Below are positions 1 to 8,694 of a stretch of 64,000 bases of DNA, piece by piece. The position numbers and the translations under genes were made by a program. The number at the start of each line of letters is the position of its first letter. Position 1 is the stretch's first letter. The notes beneath the pieces are model-generated. The model was not told where the DNA came from. It ran no database searches and saw only the letters and a program-made list of their open reading frames with translations. Source of the DNA: a virus; IMG/VR virus record IMGVR_UViG_3300021420_000019, positions 37,524-101,523 of that record, one strand, 5' to 3'.

Positions 1-606
1 CTTCGCGTACTCTCTAATCTCAAATTGAGCTTTCTCTGCGTTTCTCAGCGCCAGAAAGTTCATAAGAGACCGAGCGTTGCAGGACCAGTACATTTCGCTA
101 TAGATATTAACAGGTAGAAAGAAACGGGCCTGCTCTTTTGCTACCCCCAAGTCCAAAGCCCATTGATAGTTTTCATAAGCATCATCACAAAAGTCCTGTA
201 ATACTTCATCAAATACCAAAGCTTTATCCGGATCAAAGGATTGATAAGTATAGTGTCCTGGCCTCCCTACTTGTGTCCTGACATTCTCAATTTCTGGAAT
301 ATAAAATTCACCTTTCAATTCAGAATACCTAGCGCTCCACTCGTTAATAGAAACGCCTATCCTATGCCGGTGCCACTCCCGAAACACGAAGATCGGGGCC
401 TTGACTCTAAACCGAAAGAAGTTCTGTTCAAACGGAGTGCCGTGACGGTTCTTCATCAGGAATGCGATCAGCTTATCGTCCCCGACTTCCATTATATCAT
501 GGTGAGCGTTGAACGATACCCGGGCACTGTTCACTACGCTTAAGTCGTCGGCGCAATAGTTTTCGAGGTCTACGAATCCCTTGTCAAGGACTTTAATTTC
601 GCTCAC
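1..606 (-). CDS. thyX: FAD-dependent thymidylate synthase ThyX (3' end beyond window)
   Basis: Translating the minus strand from a GTG at 604-606 gives an open frame of 202 codons to the window edge. It contains the ThyX signature RHRIGVSINEWSARYSEL, the conserved RHRxxSxNExSxRYS-type flavin/dUMP motif. ThyX makes dTMP from dUMP with methylenetetrahydrofolate and FAD. The GTG overlaps the stop of the upstream primase gene by three bases (GTGA), so translation is probably coupled. It is the last gene visible in the leftward nucleotide/replication operon. The C-terminus is missing only because the window ends. Confidence 0.93.
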   Translation of the reverse strand, partial: MSEIKVLDKGFVDLENYCADDLSVVNSARVSFNAHHDIMEVGDDKLIAFLMKNRHGTPFEQNFFRFRVKAPIFVFREWHRHRIGVSINEWSARYSELKGEFYIPEIENVRTQVGRPGHYTYQSFDPDKALVFDEVLQDFCDDAYENYQWALDLGVAKEQARFFLPVNIYSEMYWSCNARSLMNFLALRNAEKAQFEIREYAK

Positions 607-2639
607 TCATCCTCCTCTGGTAAACGAAGTAACACCACCTGCTTCGGGCTGCTCTTTGTCCCCTGCCCATCCTCCGCTATCCACCCGCCTTGGATCAGTC
701 CCACGTACACCTGCCTCCACAAACTTGTTCCGTGTCTCTCGGGATGCAAGACCCGGTTAAGGTCTCGCTGTAGCATAGCGCCGCCGTTCCTTTGAAGCAA
801 TTGAATAATTTCTGCTTGAATGGAGCCCTCTCGCGTGGTCGTCTCGGGCACATATAGATAGCGCTTCACCGCTAGCTCATATTTTGCAATCGCGTACGCC
901 CTTTCAAGAATATCGTCGTCTATACTGTCTCGTCCGATATCTATAGCAAGGGCCAGGGCCCACTTTTCCGCTCTCTGTTCGACCCTATTGTTAATTTCTG
1001 ACAGGTGATCCAATCTAGTCGTATCCCCATCGATAGAGTAAACTGACTTTTGCACAGCTTTGTCAATCCGTTGCCTTGTGATTACCGCAGCGTCCTTTGT
1101 ATTCACCAAAACTTGAGGCACGGACTTCGGGAGAATCTCTGGCTGAAAAATGTATACGAACCGCTCATCGTTGCCTTGGGCCGAAGTGATAATCGGGCTC
1201 ATGGTCTGCACGAAGTTCTTATCCGTTGTCGCGGCTATCAAGCTCGCGCAGTATGTCTTCGGCTGGTGAGAGTACTGCTCCTTCTTCGATTTAACTGTGT
1301 TAGCGAATAGCCCGCTCTCGTACATGGTAGACAGTGCCTGCCCTAAACTGCTCCCCTCGATTGACGCCTTCTTAGACAGCGTCGCTAGCTCATCGAAAAA
1401 CAAGATAGAGTTTTTGCAATTTGTTCTGGACATTTCTATTCCGATCCCCTCGGGCGATCCCGCCGTCCAGATCAAACTTTTGCCTTCCGCGTTCCTGGTT
1501 CCCTGGTGCGCGTAGTCCACGATACCCGCGTGATTCAAGTACTCCACAGCGTCTTGGATAGACGAACTCTTGAACAGCCTTCCCTTTCTAGCAACCAGGA
1601 CGAGATACATAGACGGAATCAAACCCTTGTACTCAATGCGTACTTTGGTTCCGACGTAATTAAGAAGGATAGTTAGCGCGGGGAGCATCATAAATTCTGC
1701 CCTGCGGCTCGGATTCTTCTCACAGATCGGACGAGCGAAGCCCTCGTACATAGAACATCCCGAAAATAACCACTTTGAATCAGGGAACGTAGGGTATGGG
1801 ACTGCCTTGACGATTGGCCTCTCTATCGGCTCTGGCTGTGGTGCGGGCTGGCCGAGAGGAACGCCGCCCATGATTACCGGAGCTGGTTCTTTAACCTCGT
1901 ATCGGCAGACTGAGTGCGCAATCTTTCTGGCCATCTCTCGATAGTCAGAACCGTAATTCTCGCAGCGCTTCTCACATACTTCCACAAGCGCACTATAGAT
2001 AGCTTCCTCTTCTAATCCGTCTTGACGAAGTTTTCCACCGATGCGGGTAAGAGTGATATCATGTGACCCACGGGGGATTTTAGGGCCGTCTGTACTCGCG
2101 GTAATCTTTTCTTCCGCGTTCTTTCGCGACAGGCACCACTGAACCAACCACGGCGGAGTATCCGCTACCTCTGCCGCTGATACTATCTCGTATTTTCTAC
2201 CGGATGTTGGGTGCTCGGAGCCAGCGCTGACGGCGTACCTTGCATCGGCCCGTGCGCTCCACAACTCTCCTTGATCGTCCTTAGCTTGACAGTTCCCCAT
2301 AGCTATAGATAATTCGCTATGCTTGAACCAAAAGTGCCCTTTTCCCGGGGAACTTCGAACCACTAAAGTGTTCGGAAAAGTTTGCCCTGTTTGCTGTTCG
2401 ATCTCTTTGTGCAGATTAGGGCGGTCCACCTCGAAGACCCAAAACCCACCGAGTTTAGCTAATGCGACGGACGCAGCGTTCGCATCTGGCATCTCTTCAG
2501 ACCACTTTTGAAGGGTTTGTAAATCCGTGGTAGCTCGGGTGGGCCAATCAGTTTCGAAGGCGATCTTAGTCTTAGGGCGTAGGCGTATCTGTGGTATTCC
2601 ACGCTCTGCTAAAGGTTTCGCGATGTCGAAGAATGTCAT
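603..2639 (-). CDS. Primase-polymerase / helicase-like replication protein
   Basis: 678 aa. The N-terminal ~200 residues resemble the archaeo-eukaryotic primase fold of bifunctional primase/polymerases: an acidic pair in WVFEVDRPN and a downstream SSPGKGHFWF motif with the catalytic-type histidine. The middle (~res 290-560) resembles DUF3987-type P-loop domains, with a Walker B-like ILFFDE. The expected Walker A is replaced by ARKGRLFKSSS, so it may be diverged or inactive. The C-terminus looks like a small winged-helix region. The likely role is priming or unwinding at the phage fork. It sits between an OB-like protein and ThyX. Family assignment of the middle domain is inferred. Confidence 0.75.
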   Translation of the reverse strand: MTFFDIAKPLAERGIPQIRLRPKTKIAFETDWPTRATTDLQTLQKWSEEMPDANAASVALAKLGGFWVFEVDRPNLHKEIEQQTGQTFPNTLVVRSSPGKGHFWFKHSELSIAMGNCQAKDDQGELWSARADARYAVSAGSEHPTSGRKYEIVSAAEVADTPPWLVQWCLSRKNAEEKITASTDGPKIPRGSHDITLTRIGGKLRQDGLEEEAIYSALVEVCEKRCENYGSDYREMARKIAHSVCRYEVKEPAPVIMGGVPLGQPAPQPEPIERPIVKAVPYPTFPDSKWLFSGCSMYEGFARPICEKNPSRRAEFMMLPALTILLNYVGTKVRIEYKGLIPSMYLVLVARKGRLFKSSSIQDAVEYLNHAGIVDYAHQGTRNAEGKSLIWTAGSPEGIGIEMSRTNCKNSILFFDELATLSKKASIEGSSLGQALSTMYESGLFANTVKSKKEQYSHQPKTYCASLIAATTDKNFVQTMSPIITSAQGNDERFVYIFQPEILPKSVPQVLVNTKDAAVITRQRIDKAVQKSVYSIDGDTTRLDHLSEINNRVEQRAEKWALALAIDIGRDSIDDDILERAYAIAKYELAVKRYLYVPETTTREGSIQAEIIQLLQRNGGAMLQRDLNRVLHPERHGTSLWRQVYVGLIQGGWIAEDGQGTKSSPKQVVLLRLPEEDE

Positions 2640-2661
2640 TAGTCCTCTAGAAAGGTAGAAT

Positions 2662-2700
2662 AGCAGGTCTCTCCCTGCTAGTCACGCCTAATCGTGGCGT
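2662..2700 (-). promoter_or_regulatory. Two hairpins between SSB-like gene and primase
   Basis: The short spacer holds two inverted repeats: AGCAGG/CCTGCT (2662-2679) and ACGCC/GGCGT (2684-2700). Neither has a U-run, so RNA processing or translational tuning is likelier than termination. No protein is encoded here. Confidence 0.4.
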
Positions 2701-2710
2701 TCCGGTTAAA

Positions 2711-3280
2711 TTAGAACTTAATCGTTCCGCCTTGCGCGTTCGCGGGCTGAAACTGCGTGGTCTGTGCCTGTTGCGCTGTCTGGGGCGGCTGTGCGTAGGT
2801 CTGTACGGGCTGGCCCTGTGGGCCCGCTGTGGTCTGTGTGCGAAACTTCACGCGAACGTAGTCCGCCGGAACAGGCAGAACAAAGCCTGCGGGAGCGGGG
2901 ACGATCCCCATGATATTCGCGTAGTCCTTCAGCCCGTCCGGGCTCTTCTCGCGACTAATGAAGAGTTGACGAACTTGACCGATCAAAGTCTCGGGATCAA
3001 GTGTCGGCAGCGGAGGATTTCCAAGGATCATCTTTACAGTCTTGTACAGATTTCCCTTCTCGTGCCATGAGGACGCGTTGAGCTTCTGACTCCAGACTTG
3101 AAGCGGCTTCCCGTCTTTGCCCACTGTTGCTAGGCTCCAGATGAATCGAATAGCCGGGTACGACTTTGCTTGACCGTTGAACGTGCTGGTAATAATACCA
3201 AGATCGACCACATCGACAATTACACCGATATGGGGTCCGGCCTCCGGTTTTTCAAATTGCTTTGCTTGAGGTATTAACAT
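2711..3280 (-). CDS. Putative single-stranded DNA-binding (OB-like) protein
   Basis: 189 aa. The N-terminal ~130 residues form a beta-rich core containing GVIVDVVDLG and a conserved FIWSLATVGKDGKP stretch. The C-terminal ~45 residues are Q/P/T-rich and probably disordered, an arrangement typical of SSB-like phage proteins. The position directly upstream of the primase supports a DNA-replication role. The family was not firmly identified, so ssDNA binding is an inference from layout and context. A GGAGAAAAAC leader precedes the ATG. Confidence 0.5.
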   Translation of the reverse strand: MLIPQAKQFEKPEAGPHIGVIVDVVDLGIITSTFNGQAKSYPAIRFIWSLATVGKDGKPLQVWSQKLNASSWHEKGNLYKTVKMILGNPPLPTLDPETLIGQVRQLFISREKSPDGLKDYANIMGIVPAPAGFVLPVPADYVRVKFRTQTTAGPQGQPVQTYAQPPQTAQQAQTTQFQPANAQGGTIKF

Positions 3281-3301
3281 TGTTTTTCTCCTTTTTAGTT
3301 T

Positions 3302-3811
3302 TTAGTTTTGAACTTCTACTTCTGTTTCCACGCCAAAAATGTCGTCCTCACGAAGGACAAGGTAGTGAGTTAGTCCCACCAAAACCTCGGCTCCTGAGAA
3401 CTTTCCGAACACTACTTTGTCTCCTACATTGATCCCTGGTTTCTGTAAAGTCCCATTGACCCACTTGCCTGGCCCAACTGCCTTGACTATTCCCTTCGCT
3501 GGCTTCTCTTTTCCTTCATCGGGAATGAATAAGCCGTTGACTTGGTCTAACTCTTCATATCTAGTTACCCAGATACGATCTTGAACCGCTCGAACTCCTA
3601 CAGATTCAGGCTCGAGCTTCACATCTAGCTTTGCAACTTCAGCTAGAGCCTGCTCCTGCAACGCGAGACGATCTGCTTCGGACATCGCATTAAGTTTACG
3701 GAGACTCTCTTCACCAAACATCTCGATCCATTTGGCATCACTTACTGTTGCCGGATTAAATTGGGCACTTGACGCGCCCCTTGCGAGCTTATCGCCACCA
3801 CCTAGGCTCAT
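3302..3811 (-). CDS. GroES-like co-chaperonin
   Basis: 169 aa. Residues ~70-165 align by eye with GroES/Cpn10: an opening VQDRIWVTRYEE strand, a mobile-loop-like GLFIPDEGKEKPAKG, then VGDKVVFGKFSGAEV and LREDDIFGV, the classic GroES ending. The ~65-residue N-terminal extension is unlike host GroES (~97 aa). T4 gp31 shows that phages may supply a GroES to fold a capsid protein with host GroEL. No GroEL gene is in the window. It overlaps the next small gene by four bases. Confidence 0.88.
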   Translation of the reverse strand: MSLGGGDKLARGASSAQFNPATVSDAKWIEMFGEESLRKLNAMSEADRLALQEQALAEVAKLDVKLEPESVGVRAVQDRIWVTRYEELDQVNGLFIPDEGKEKPAKGIVKAVGPGKWVNGTLQKPGINVGDKVVFGKFSGAEVLVGLTHYLVLREDDIFGVETEVEVQN

Positions 3812-3996
3812 GATTTGTAAACTCCCGTAATTTCAAAATTGCCGTCGAGATATTCGCCATCTATGGTTATAAAATCTTGTTCTTTAAGAGAAGACGATTT
3901 TTGAATGGCCTCTTCTAGGCTCGTGGCTTGAACTTCTATAGATACATCTACTTCGACCTTCGCCATCACTTGATAAGTTTTTATCTTTGTTGACAT
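3808..3996 (-). CDS. Small hypothetical protein
   Basis: 62 aa, acidic. The pattern (MAKVEVDVSIEVQATSLEEA) recalls DpnD/PcfM-like small beta proteins with an 'EEA' helix, but the match is weak. Both ends overlap neighbouring genes by one to four bases, as expected for a real gene in a tightly coupled operon. Function unknown. Confidence 0.55.
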   Translation of the reverse strand: MSTKIKTYQVMAKVEVDVSIEVQATSLEEAIQKSSSLKEQDFITIDGEYLDGNFEITGVYKS

Positions 3997-4712
3997 TAGT
4001 TTAACTCCTCCTCGTTTAGGTCTTTGTCAATTGCTACCGGAAACTGAAACTGCTGCATAACTTCGTCCACATCTATCGACTTCACAGGTCTCCACCAAAC
4101 TTTAAAATTGGGATTCCACCTGAAACGTGCCCGTTTTACTATATCGTTCTGGCTACGATCCGCCAGGCTACGCAAGACTACCACAGGTGACTGCGATCTG
4201 TCAAGCAGTAATTGTGGATCATACTTCTCCGCGATAGCGAGCACGGTCTGGGCATCCGCAAGGGCGCTATGCGGGAACAGGTTCAAGATGCCGTGATCTG
4301 CCGCCGTATGACTCAATTTGCCTACAGGCACGGCCCAGGGCAGGTCTGCGTAGAGATCGATCCACGGTCTCACGGGTAGTTCACGTCCCGCACGCTTAGC
4401 CCAGTTGTCTAAAATCTTCTTGTCGAAGCGTCTTGTGTTGTAACCCAACGTGGCATCACAATTTTCTAGCATGTCGATAACGATATCCAGAATAGCATCG
4501 GACTCGTATCCAAATCTGTCTACTGCCGCTTGATGGATACCTGTTATCTTCGTTATCTCTGGCGTGATCGGGACATCCGCCTTAACGAGCACGCCGATAT
4601 TGTCTAGACATTTCTTTTGCGATGTACTATAGAGCACCCCGCCAAATTCGATGACGCGATCATTGATCGTATCGAGGCCCGTTGTTTCGCAGTCCAGTGA
4701 GCAAAAAATCAT
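3996..4712 (-). CDS. DEDDh 3'-5' exonuclease (DnaQ-like)
   Basis: 238 aa. ExoI motif SLDCETTGLD at residues ~5-14, a central NTRRFDKKIL (ExoII) and PHSALADAQTVLAI (ExoIII, His + Asp) give a full DEDDh set, so the nuclease is probably active. The C-terminal ~60 residues carry RARFRWNPNFKVWWRP, a tail seen in other phage exonucleases. The likely role is proofreading or DNA/RNA trimming during replication. It overlaps the preceding gene by one base. Confidence 0.85.
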   Translation of the reverse strand: MIFCSLDCETTGLDTINDRVIEFGGVLYSTSQKKCLDNIGVLVKADVPITPEITKITGIHQAAVDRFGYESDAILDIVIDMLENCDATLGYNTRRFDKKILDNWAKRAGRELPVRPWIDLYADLPWAVPVGKLSHTAADHGILNLFPHSALADAQTVLAIAEKYDPQLLLDRSQSPVVVLRSLADRSQNDIVKRARFRWNPNFKVWWRPVKSIDVDEVMQQFQFPVAIDKDLNEEELN

Positions 4713-5078
4713 CTAGTTCACCACATCCGTTGACTTCACGGGCTTACGGTCGATTGGAATCAAATTATCTTGAGTAGTTACCAGTGGGTCCGCGATCAAT
4801 TTAACGGAAACAGACATGTGCGTTAGCAGAGACCAATTGACAAAAATTCTCCGATCAAACGTAACAACCCCGCTTGGTAGCGGCTCATCCGGGTCCTTAA
4901 GTACAATGAGTCCGGCGCTGCTAACTAACTTGATAAATTTATCGTTCACAAGATACTGTAGCTGGGCTATGCTCTCCACGTTCTCGAAGGTCTCCTGCAC
5001 ATGAACTTCATGCGGGAAGTTCTCGGGACGCCTGCGCTCGTCTACGTAAGCCGTGAAATCCACAAAATAACTAGACAT
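4713..5078 (-). CDS. Hypothetical protein
   Basis: 121 aa, no recognised domain, mixed alpha/beta composition. It abuts the exonuclease gene and overlaps its upstream neighbour by eight bases, so it belongs to the same leftward operon. No functional claim can be made. Confidence 0.6.
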   Translation of the reverse strand: MSSYFVDFTAYVDERRRPENFPHEVHVQETFENVESIAQLQYLVNDKFIKLVSSAGLIVLKDPDEPLPSGVVTFDRRIFVNWSLLTHMSVSVKLIADPLVTTQDNLIPIDRKPVKSTDVVN

Positions 5079-5358
5079 CGGTCACCTTTTCTATCCTTGG
5101 AAGTGCTTCATCTTGAGTCATCAACATTAATTGAATAGAACCAAAAGCGGGTATCTCATGAATCTGTTGCTTCTTATCGAACTGATACACCCGCACTGTG
5201 CTATCACTGAAGCTACGTATGGTCAACATACGTTGTGCTATGTATGGGTTCCCTGGATTCGGACGGGCCTGAATCTGCACCTCGACTTGGTTCTCGACGC
5301 ACATCTGGTTGAACTCTTCCGATACCAGGGTCTTCCCGTTGGGGCCGTCGAATAGCAT
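5071..5358 (-). CDS. Hypothetical protein
   Basis: 95 aa, soluble, no motif recognised. Its stop overlaps the next gene and its start touches the previous stop (5358), consistent with translational coupling in the leftward operon. Confidence 0.6.
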   Translation of the reverse strand: MLFDGPNGKTLVSEEFNQMCVENQVEVQIQARPNPGNPYIAQRMLTIRSFSDSTVRVYQFDKKQQIHEIPAFGSIQLMLMTQDEALPRIEKVTDV

Positions 5359-5555
5359 TAAATATTCTCGGATAAATCAGTTATCTTAGTAACCTTTTCT
5401 TGCACCGGCACCAACTTCAAGGTCGGTCCGAATGAATTAGCTATTACTCGAAACTGCTGCGCCACCGCTGGACATTCAAGCATAGGATCATCAAGACTGA
5501 AGTCCAGCCTTACAATAACGAGCAAATCGTCTCCGTCTTTTACGTAGACTTTCAT
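5358..5555 (-). CDS. Small hypothetical protein
   Basis: 65 aa, acidic, opening MKVYVKDGDDLLVIVRLDF. Overlaps on both sides with neighbours (one and four bases) support it being translated. No domain recognised. Confidence 0.55.
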   Translation of the reverse strand: MKVYVKDGDDLLVIVRLDFSLDDPMLECPAVAQQFRVIANSFGPTLKLVPVQEKVTKITDLSENI

Positions 5556-5890
5556 GATAGTGTCACTGGTCCGCCGGACTTCAGTGCTGCGGTAGCCTGC
5601 TGAGCCTTTAACGCTGCCTCTGCCGCTAGCTGTGCGGCATTAGGACCTGTCGCCTGGACGATGACCTGCTTGTTAAATACACCGCTCCCTACCGCCTTCG
5701 CGTTGCACTCATCTCCGCAGTATACAAACTTGCGGTCGTCCATAGTCTGGACAGTTCGAAGCGAGTTAAGCCAAGGGTTGGCTTGAAAGGCCTCTACCTG
5801 GCCCTCTTGGGTCTGCGGGAACGTGGCGGTCTTTCCACATCCCGGGTTATCACAGCTTAAAGTTACGAACGAAGAAATTATGGCGCTCAA
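5552..5890 (-). CDS. Zinc-finger-like hypothetical protein
   Basis: 112 aa. Cysteines in CDNPGC near the N-terminus and YCGDEC near residue 60 could bind one zinc ion. The C-terminal ~35 residues are Ala/Gln-rich and probably helical or disordered. Four-base overlaps link it to both neighbours. Function unknown; a DNA- or protein-binding role is only a guess from the zinc motif. Confidence 0.55.
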   Translation of the reverse strand: MSAIISSFVTLSCDNPGCGKTATFPQTQEGQVEAFQANPWLNSLRTVQTMDDRKFVYCGDECNAKAVGSGVFNKQVIVQATGPNAAQLAAEAALKAQQATAALKSGGPVTLS

Positions 5891-6456
5891 TTGATTCTCC
5901 TTTTATACAACTTTTCAAAACGGTTTAGGAACATTTCCTTTGCTTGGGCCGGGGTCCACTGCTCGATCTTAATACCGTTGCTCTTAAAGCCTTCCCACTC
6001 CTCTGCTTCTTCAAATGTACAGTTCATTATCTGGCGCTTCTCCTCGAAAAGCATGCTGTTGTCCGCTAACTTTACTGATTCGGGTTCCACAACTGAAAAA
6101 CCAAATCGATCCGCAATCGCTCCCTGTACTACAGATTCTAGCTTCCGATAGATACTTCCAGCTTCTGTGAAGTGCTTCAACGGCCTAGAAAGATCAGAGA
6201 GGTAGGACTCCGAGGCGTCGTGCATTAAGCGATCAAAGGCCTCGGAATCGGGACCTAAGAAACTACAATAATAACTATGCTGCGAAATTGAATAAAAATG
6301 TTTTGCGTGGCCTGTCCACCTGCATTGATTTGACAAAGAATGCGCTATGTCAATAATGTCAATGTCCTCAAGTCGAGGCTCTAGTAAGAAAAACTTCTTA
6401 CCTGTATATGTACAGATGTAGGCCTTCTCAATATCGTTGCCTTTTTTATCTATCAT
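5887..6456 (-). CDS. HD-domain phosphohydrolase (YfbR-like)
   Basis: 189 aa. It has the HD-superfamily pattern: an early His in SISQHSYYCS, the paired LMHDASESYLSDL (His-Asp) and a downstream PLKHF. This spacing is typical of phage homologues of 5'-deoxynucleotidase YfbR, which dephosphorylate dNMPs. With the dNMP kinase and ThyX nearby, a role in rebalancing nucleotide pools is likely. Substrate specificity cannot be read from the sequence. Confidence 0.78.
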   Translation of the reverse strand: MIDKKGNDIEKAYICTYTGKKFFLLEPRLEDIDIIDIAHSLSNQCRWTGHAKHFYSISQHSYYCSFLGPDSEAFDRLMHDASESYLSDLSRPLKHFTEAGSIYRKLESVVQGAIADRFGFSVVEPESVKLADNSMLFEEKRQIMNCTFEEAEEWEGFKSNGIKIEQWTPAQAKEMFLNRFEKLYKRRIN

Positions 6457-6629
6457 TTCTTTTCCAATCCGCCGCTAATTCCGCTCATTCCTGCACATAT
6501 CGGACAAGGCACCGACTTGCGCTCTGGGTTCAAATCGACTACGTCCCAGTAGTGTTCGCGGTCACAGTGCATAACCCCGTTGACTGATGCCTGCGGCTTG
6601 TAGTCCTTGCGTTTCTTGGGCTCAGTCAT
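6453..6629 (-). CDS. Small zinc-binding-like protein
   Basis: 58 aa when started at the ATG at 6627-6629 (MTEPKKRKDYKPQ). A longer frame exists but would sit almost wholly inside the preceding gene. A CPIC motif near the end plus upstream HCDREHYWD could bind zinc. It overlaps the upstream stop by eight bases. Function unknown. Confidence 0.5.
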   Translation of the reverse strand: MTEPKKRKDYKPQASVNGVMHCDREHYWDVVDLNPERKSVPCPICAGMSGISGGLEKK

Positions 6630-6828
6630 CTTCTGTAGCCTCTCGAATAAATTCGATCTCCTCGAATGGGACAAACACTTCCTTAGTTCTATATACGGTT
6701 GGATATCCACCGAGTCCGCGAATATGACTTAAAATTAATAATAAAGCGTTTGGGCCAACTGCGCCTGGGTTCATCTTATAAATAGTGTTAAAGTCCCCGG
6801 ATTTTGATTGAATATAGATATTCATCAT
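6622..6828 (-). CDS. Small hypothetical protein
   Basis: 68 aa, acidic C-terminus (EATEDD), no recognised domain. Overlap with both neighbours (four and eight bases) and operon continuity support it. Confidence 0.5.
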   Translation of the reverse strand: MMNIYIQSKSGDFNTIYKMNPGAVGPNALLLILSHIRGLGGYPTVYRTKEVFVPFEEIEFIREATEDD

Positions 6829-7508
6829 TTGCTGAGTCCTCTTAAGTACTCCGCCAGCGTGATAGCTTGTTCGCCGAGTAGTGCCTCGTGTCCCTCTGAA
6901 TTAATCAATCGGAAATCAAAATTATAAAAATCTAGCGCGGTCTCTGATGGGTGATTGCTAGGGCGATCTGTTGCGTGATACTGTGTTCCGTCTTCTTGTA
7001 TTCTGGTCACCTTGACGTTATAACCGCCGCGTTGCTTGATACCGGCTGCCTCATTAGGAAAACGAACGTCGGTCACCAGCGCTATATCTAAGTTAGACGA
7101 GATGCTCGCGAATAACTTCTTGACCCAATAGTCTGGGTCCTGGGCTCTCCTGAATTCAGTTCCCCACCATTGAAGCAACTTCGGATGCTTGCCGTATGGC
7201 GCTAGCTCTGAGACCTCTGGGTTCGGATCGGGCTGAACCCATTCTGGCAAATTAAGAATGTGCGCGAATGTCTCTCTGCGATTCTCTCGGGCTAACCAAC
7301 GCTTACCTGTATCGGATACGAGAAACTCGTTCACTTCCTGGTATAGCGCGGTTGCGAACTTAAAGACTCCTACATTAACCCCGCGCCATACTCGCTGATA
7401 ACTGTGAGGCCTGCAACGTTCATTGAGTCGATCATAATGGTCAAGGATCGCTTCCGCAGCGGTATCCTTGCCCTGGCGTGCGCGATTTCCTAGCCCGATT
7501 AATAGCAT
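6825..7508 (-). CDS. Deoxynucleoside monophosphate kinase
   Basis: 227 aa. The N-terminal P-loop variant IGLGNRARQGKDTAAEAI is the form used by T4 gp1-type dNMP kinases. LLQWWGTEFRRAQDPDYWV and VTDVRFPNEA are further family blocks. It phosphorylates dNMPs to dNDPs, including possibly modified ones, feeding phage DNA synthesis together with ThyX. The start overlaps the upstream exonuclease stop by one base. Confidence 0.85.
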   Translation of the reverse strand: MLLIGLGNRARQGKDTAAEAILDHYDRLNERCRPHSYQRVWRGVNVGVFKFATALYQEVNEFLVSDTGKRWLARENRRETFAHILNLPEWVQPDPNPEVSELAPYGKHPKLLQWWGTEFRRAQDPDYWVKKLFASISSNLDIALVTDVRFPNEAAGIKQRGGYNVKVTRIQEDGTQYHATDRPSNHPSETALDFYNFDFRLINSEGHEALLGEQAITLAEYLRGLSK

Positions 7509-8251
7509 TAGTCTATCACCTTTGCCGGGCCGCTATACCACCCAAAACAACTGAGACACTGCCAGCGCTGTTTCTGTCGAAGGGCTGTATACTCGAATCC
7601 ACGGCGCTGTACTTTGTCTGAGCCGCACTTTGGGCACGCTTGGCGCTCTCCGCGATTAACGTTAGCGTGATTTGTTGCCCAGGGACGCAAGGCATAGTAC
7701 ACTTTTTCAAGAAGCGCCGTATCTTGCGCGTTATAGCGGCACATTAATTTCCAAGCCTTCGGGTCTCCCGCCATGCAACTCAACCAGAGGTGTATGCCTG
7801 TGTTAGGGAGTTTTCTGCCTACGCCCAAATAATTTCCGAGATCATCCAATTTATTTGAATCGAAGCGAAATGCCTTACGGGCTATCCTCAATGTATCAAC
7901 GGTTTTAAACGGACTGGGCGGAGGGAGCCCGTGAGTTACAAATCGTGTAAAGGCCTTGCGAACGTCAAAGGAATTTCCATTATGAGCTACCAAAATATCA
8001 GCTTCATCAAATATTTTCCAAAGATCATTAACAAGTAGCTCATCATTTTCTAAATCTTTCTTATATCCTGGGTAGTCCGCGAGACACTTAGTGTGAATTT
8101 TGGATTCGCCCATAACTTTATAAGCATAGCTAAGAAGGAACCAATCCTTTTTATATGCCACGATTGACGTTTCCCACTTGGGTCCCCAAGAAAATCCTAG
8201 CGAGGGGGCCGTCTCCAAATCGACAAAAATTATTTTTGCTTTCTCAGTCAT
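7508..8251 (-). CDS. RNase H-fold 3'-5' exonuclease with C-terminal zinc ribbon
   Basis: 247 aa. FVDLETAPS (ExoI), AHNGNSFDVRK (ExoII) and YNAQDTALLEKVY (ExoIII, Tyr type) mark a DEDDy-like YprB/RNase H-fold nuclease. Residues ~205-240 add a zinc ribbon, CPKCGS...CLSCF. It differs from the DnaQ-like protein downstream, so the phage carries two separate exonucleases. It overlaps an HNH gene upstream by four bases. Confidence 0.8.
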   Translation of the reverse strand: MTEKAKIIFVDLETAPSLGFSWGPKWETSIVAYKKDWFLLSYAYKVMGESKIHTKCLADYPGYKKDLENDELLVNDLWKIFDEADILVAHNGNSFDVRKAFTRFVTHGLPPPSPFKTVDTLRIARKAFRFDSNKLDDLGNYLGVGRKLPNTGIHLWLSCMAGDPKAWKLMCRYNAQDTALLEKVYYALRPWATNHANVNRGERQACPKCGSDKVQRRGFEYTALRQKQRWQCLSCFGWYSGPAKVID

Positions 8252-8694
8252 GGTATCCTCAAATCTTTCGCTGGATTATGCGGACAAAATCCGCCATTAA
8301 TTCTCTTACCCCACTGGCAATTAAAGCACAAAGTTTGTAATCCGATAGGAAAACCATCCTTAACTATTGTTCTATATTGCAAATTCTTAATTCCGCCCCT
8401 TCTCTTTTTATCTTCTGTTGCATCATCTTTGATGTGGTCTAGAGACAAAAAACTTAACTCTTTAGTTCCGCAACAAACACAACCACTGTCCACACCGTAG
8501 TGCTCGATGCAAATTCTTTTCAATTCGAGCCGCCTACTCTTGATGTGGTCCGCATGAGTCGCGGCATACCTCGCGGAGATTTCCTTCTTCTTATCCGCAT
8601 TATTTCTATACCACTCTTTAGAACGCCTATCGTGTTCTTCTTTATTGTCTTGATAATACTTAGCCCTATAAGCCTTCTTCTCTTCCTTTGTCAT
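8248..8694 (-). CDS. HNH endonuclease-like protein
   Basis: 148 aa. A very basic, Lys/Arg-rich helical N-terminus (KAYRAKYYQDNKEEH) precedes CVCCG, LSLDHIKDD and LCFNCQWGKR, the zinc/HNH layout of small free-standing endonucleases. It is probably a mobile endonuclease inserted between two operon genes. Unlike the rightward copies it has no leader hairpins and starts one base after its upstream gene. Confidence 0.78.
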   Translation of the reverse strand: MTKEEKKAYRAKYYQDNKEEHDRRSKEWYRNNADKKKEISARYAATHADHIKSRRLELKRICIEHYGVDSGCVCCGTKELSFLSLDHIKDDATEDKKRRGGIKNLQYRTIVKDGFPIGLQTLCFNCQWGKRINGGFCPHNPAKDLRIP

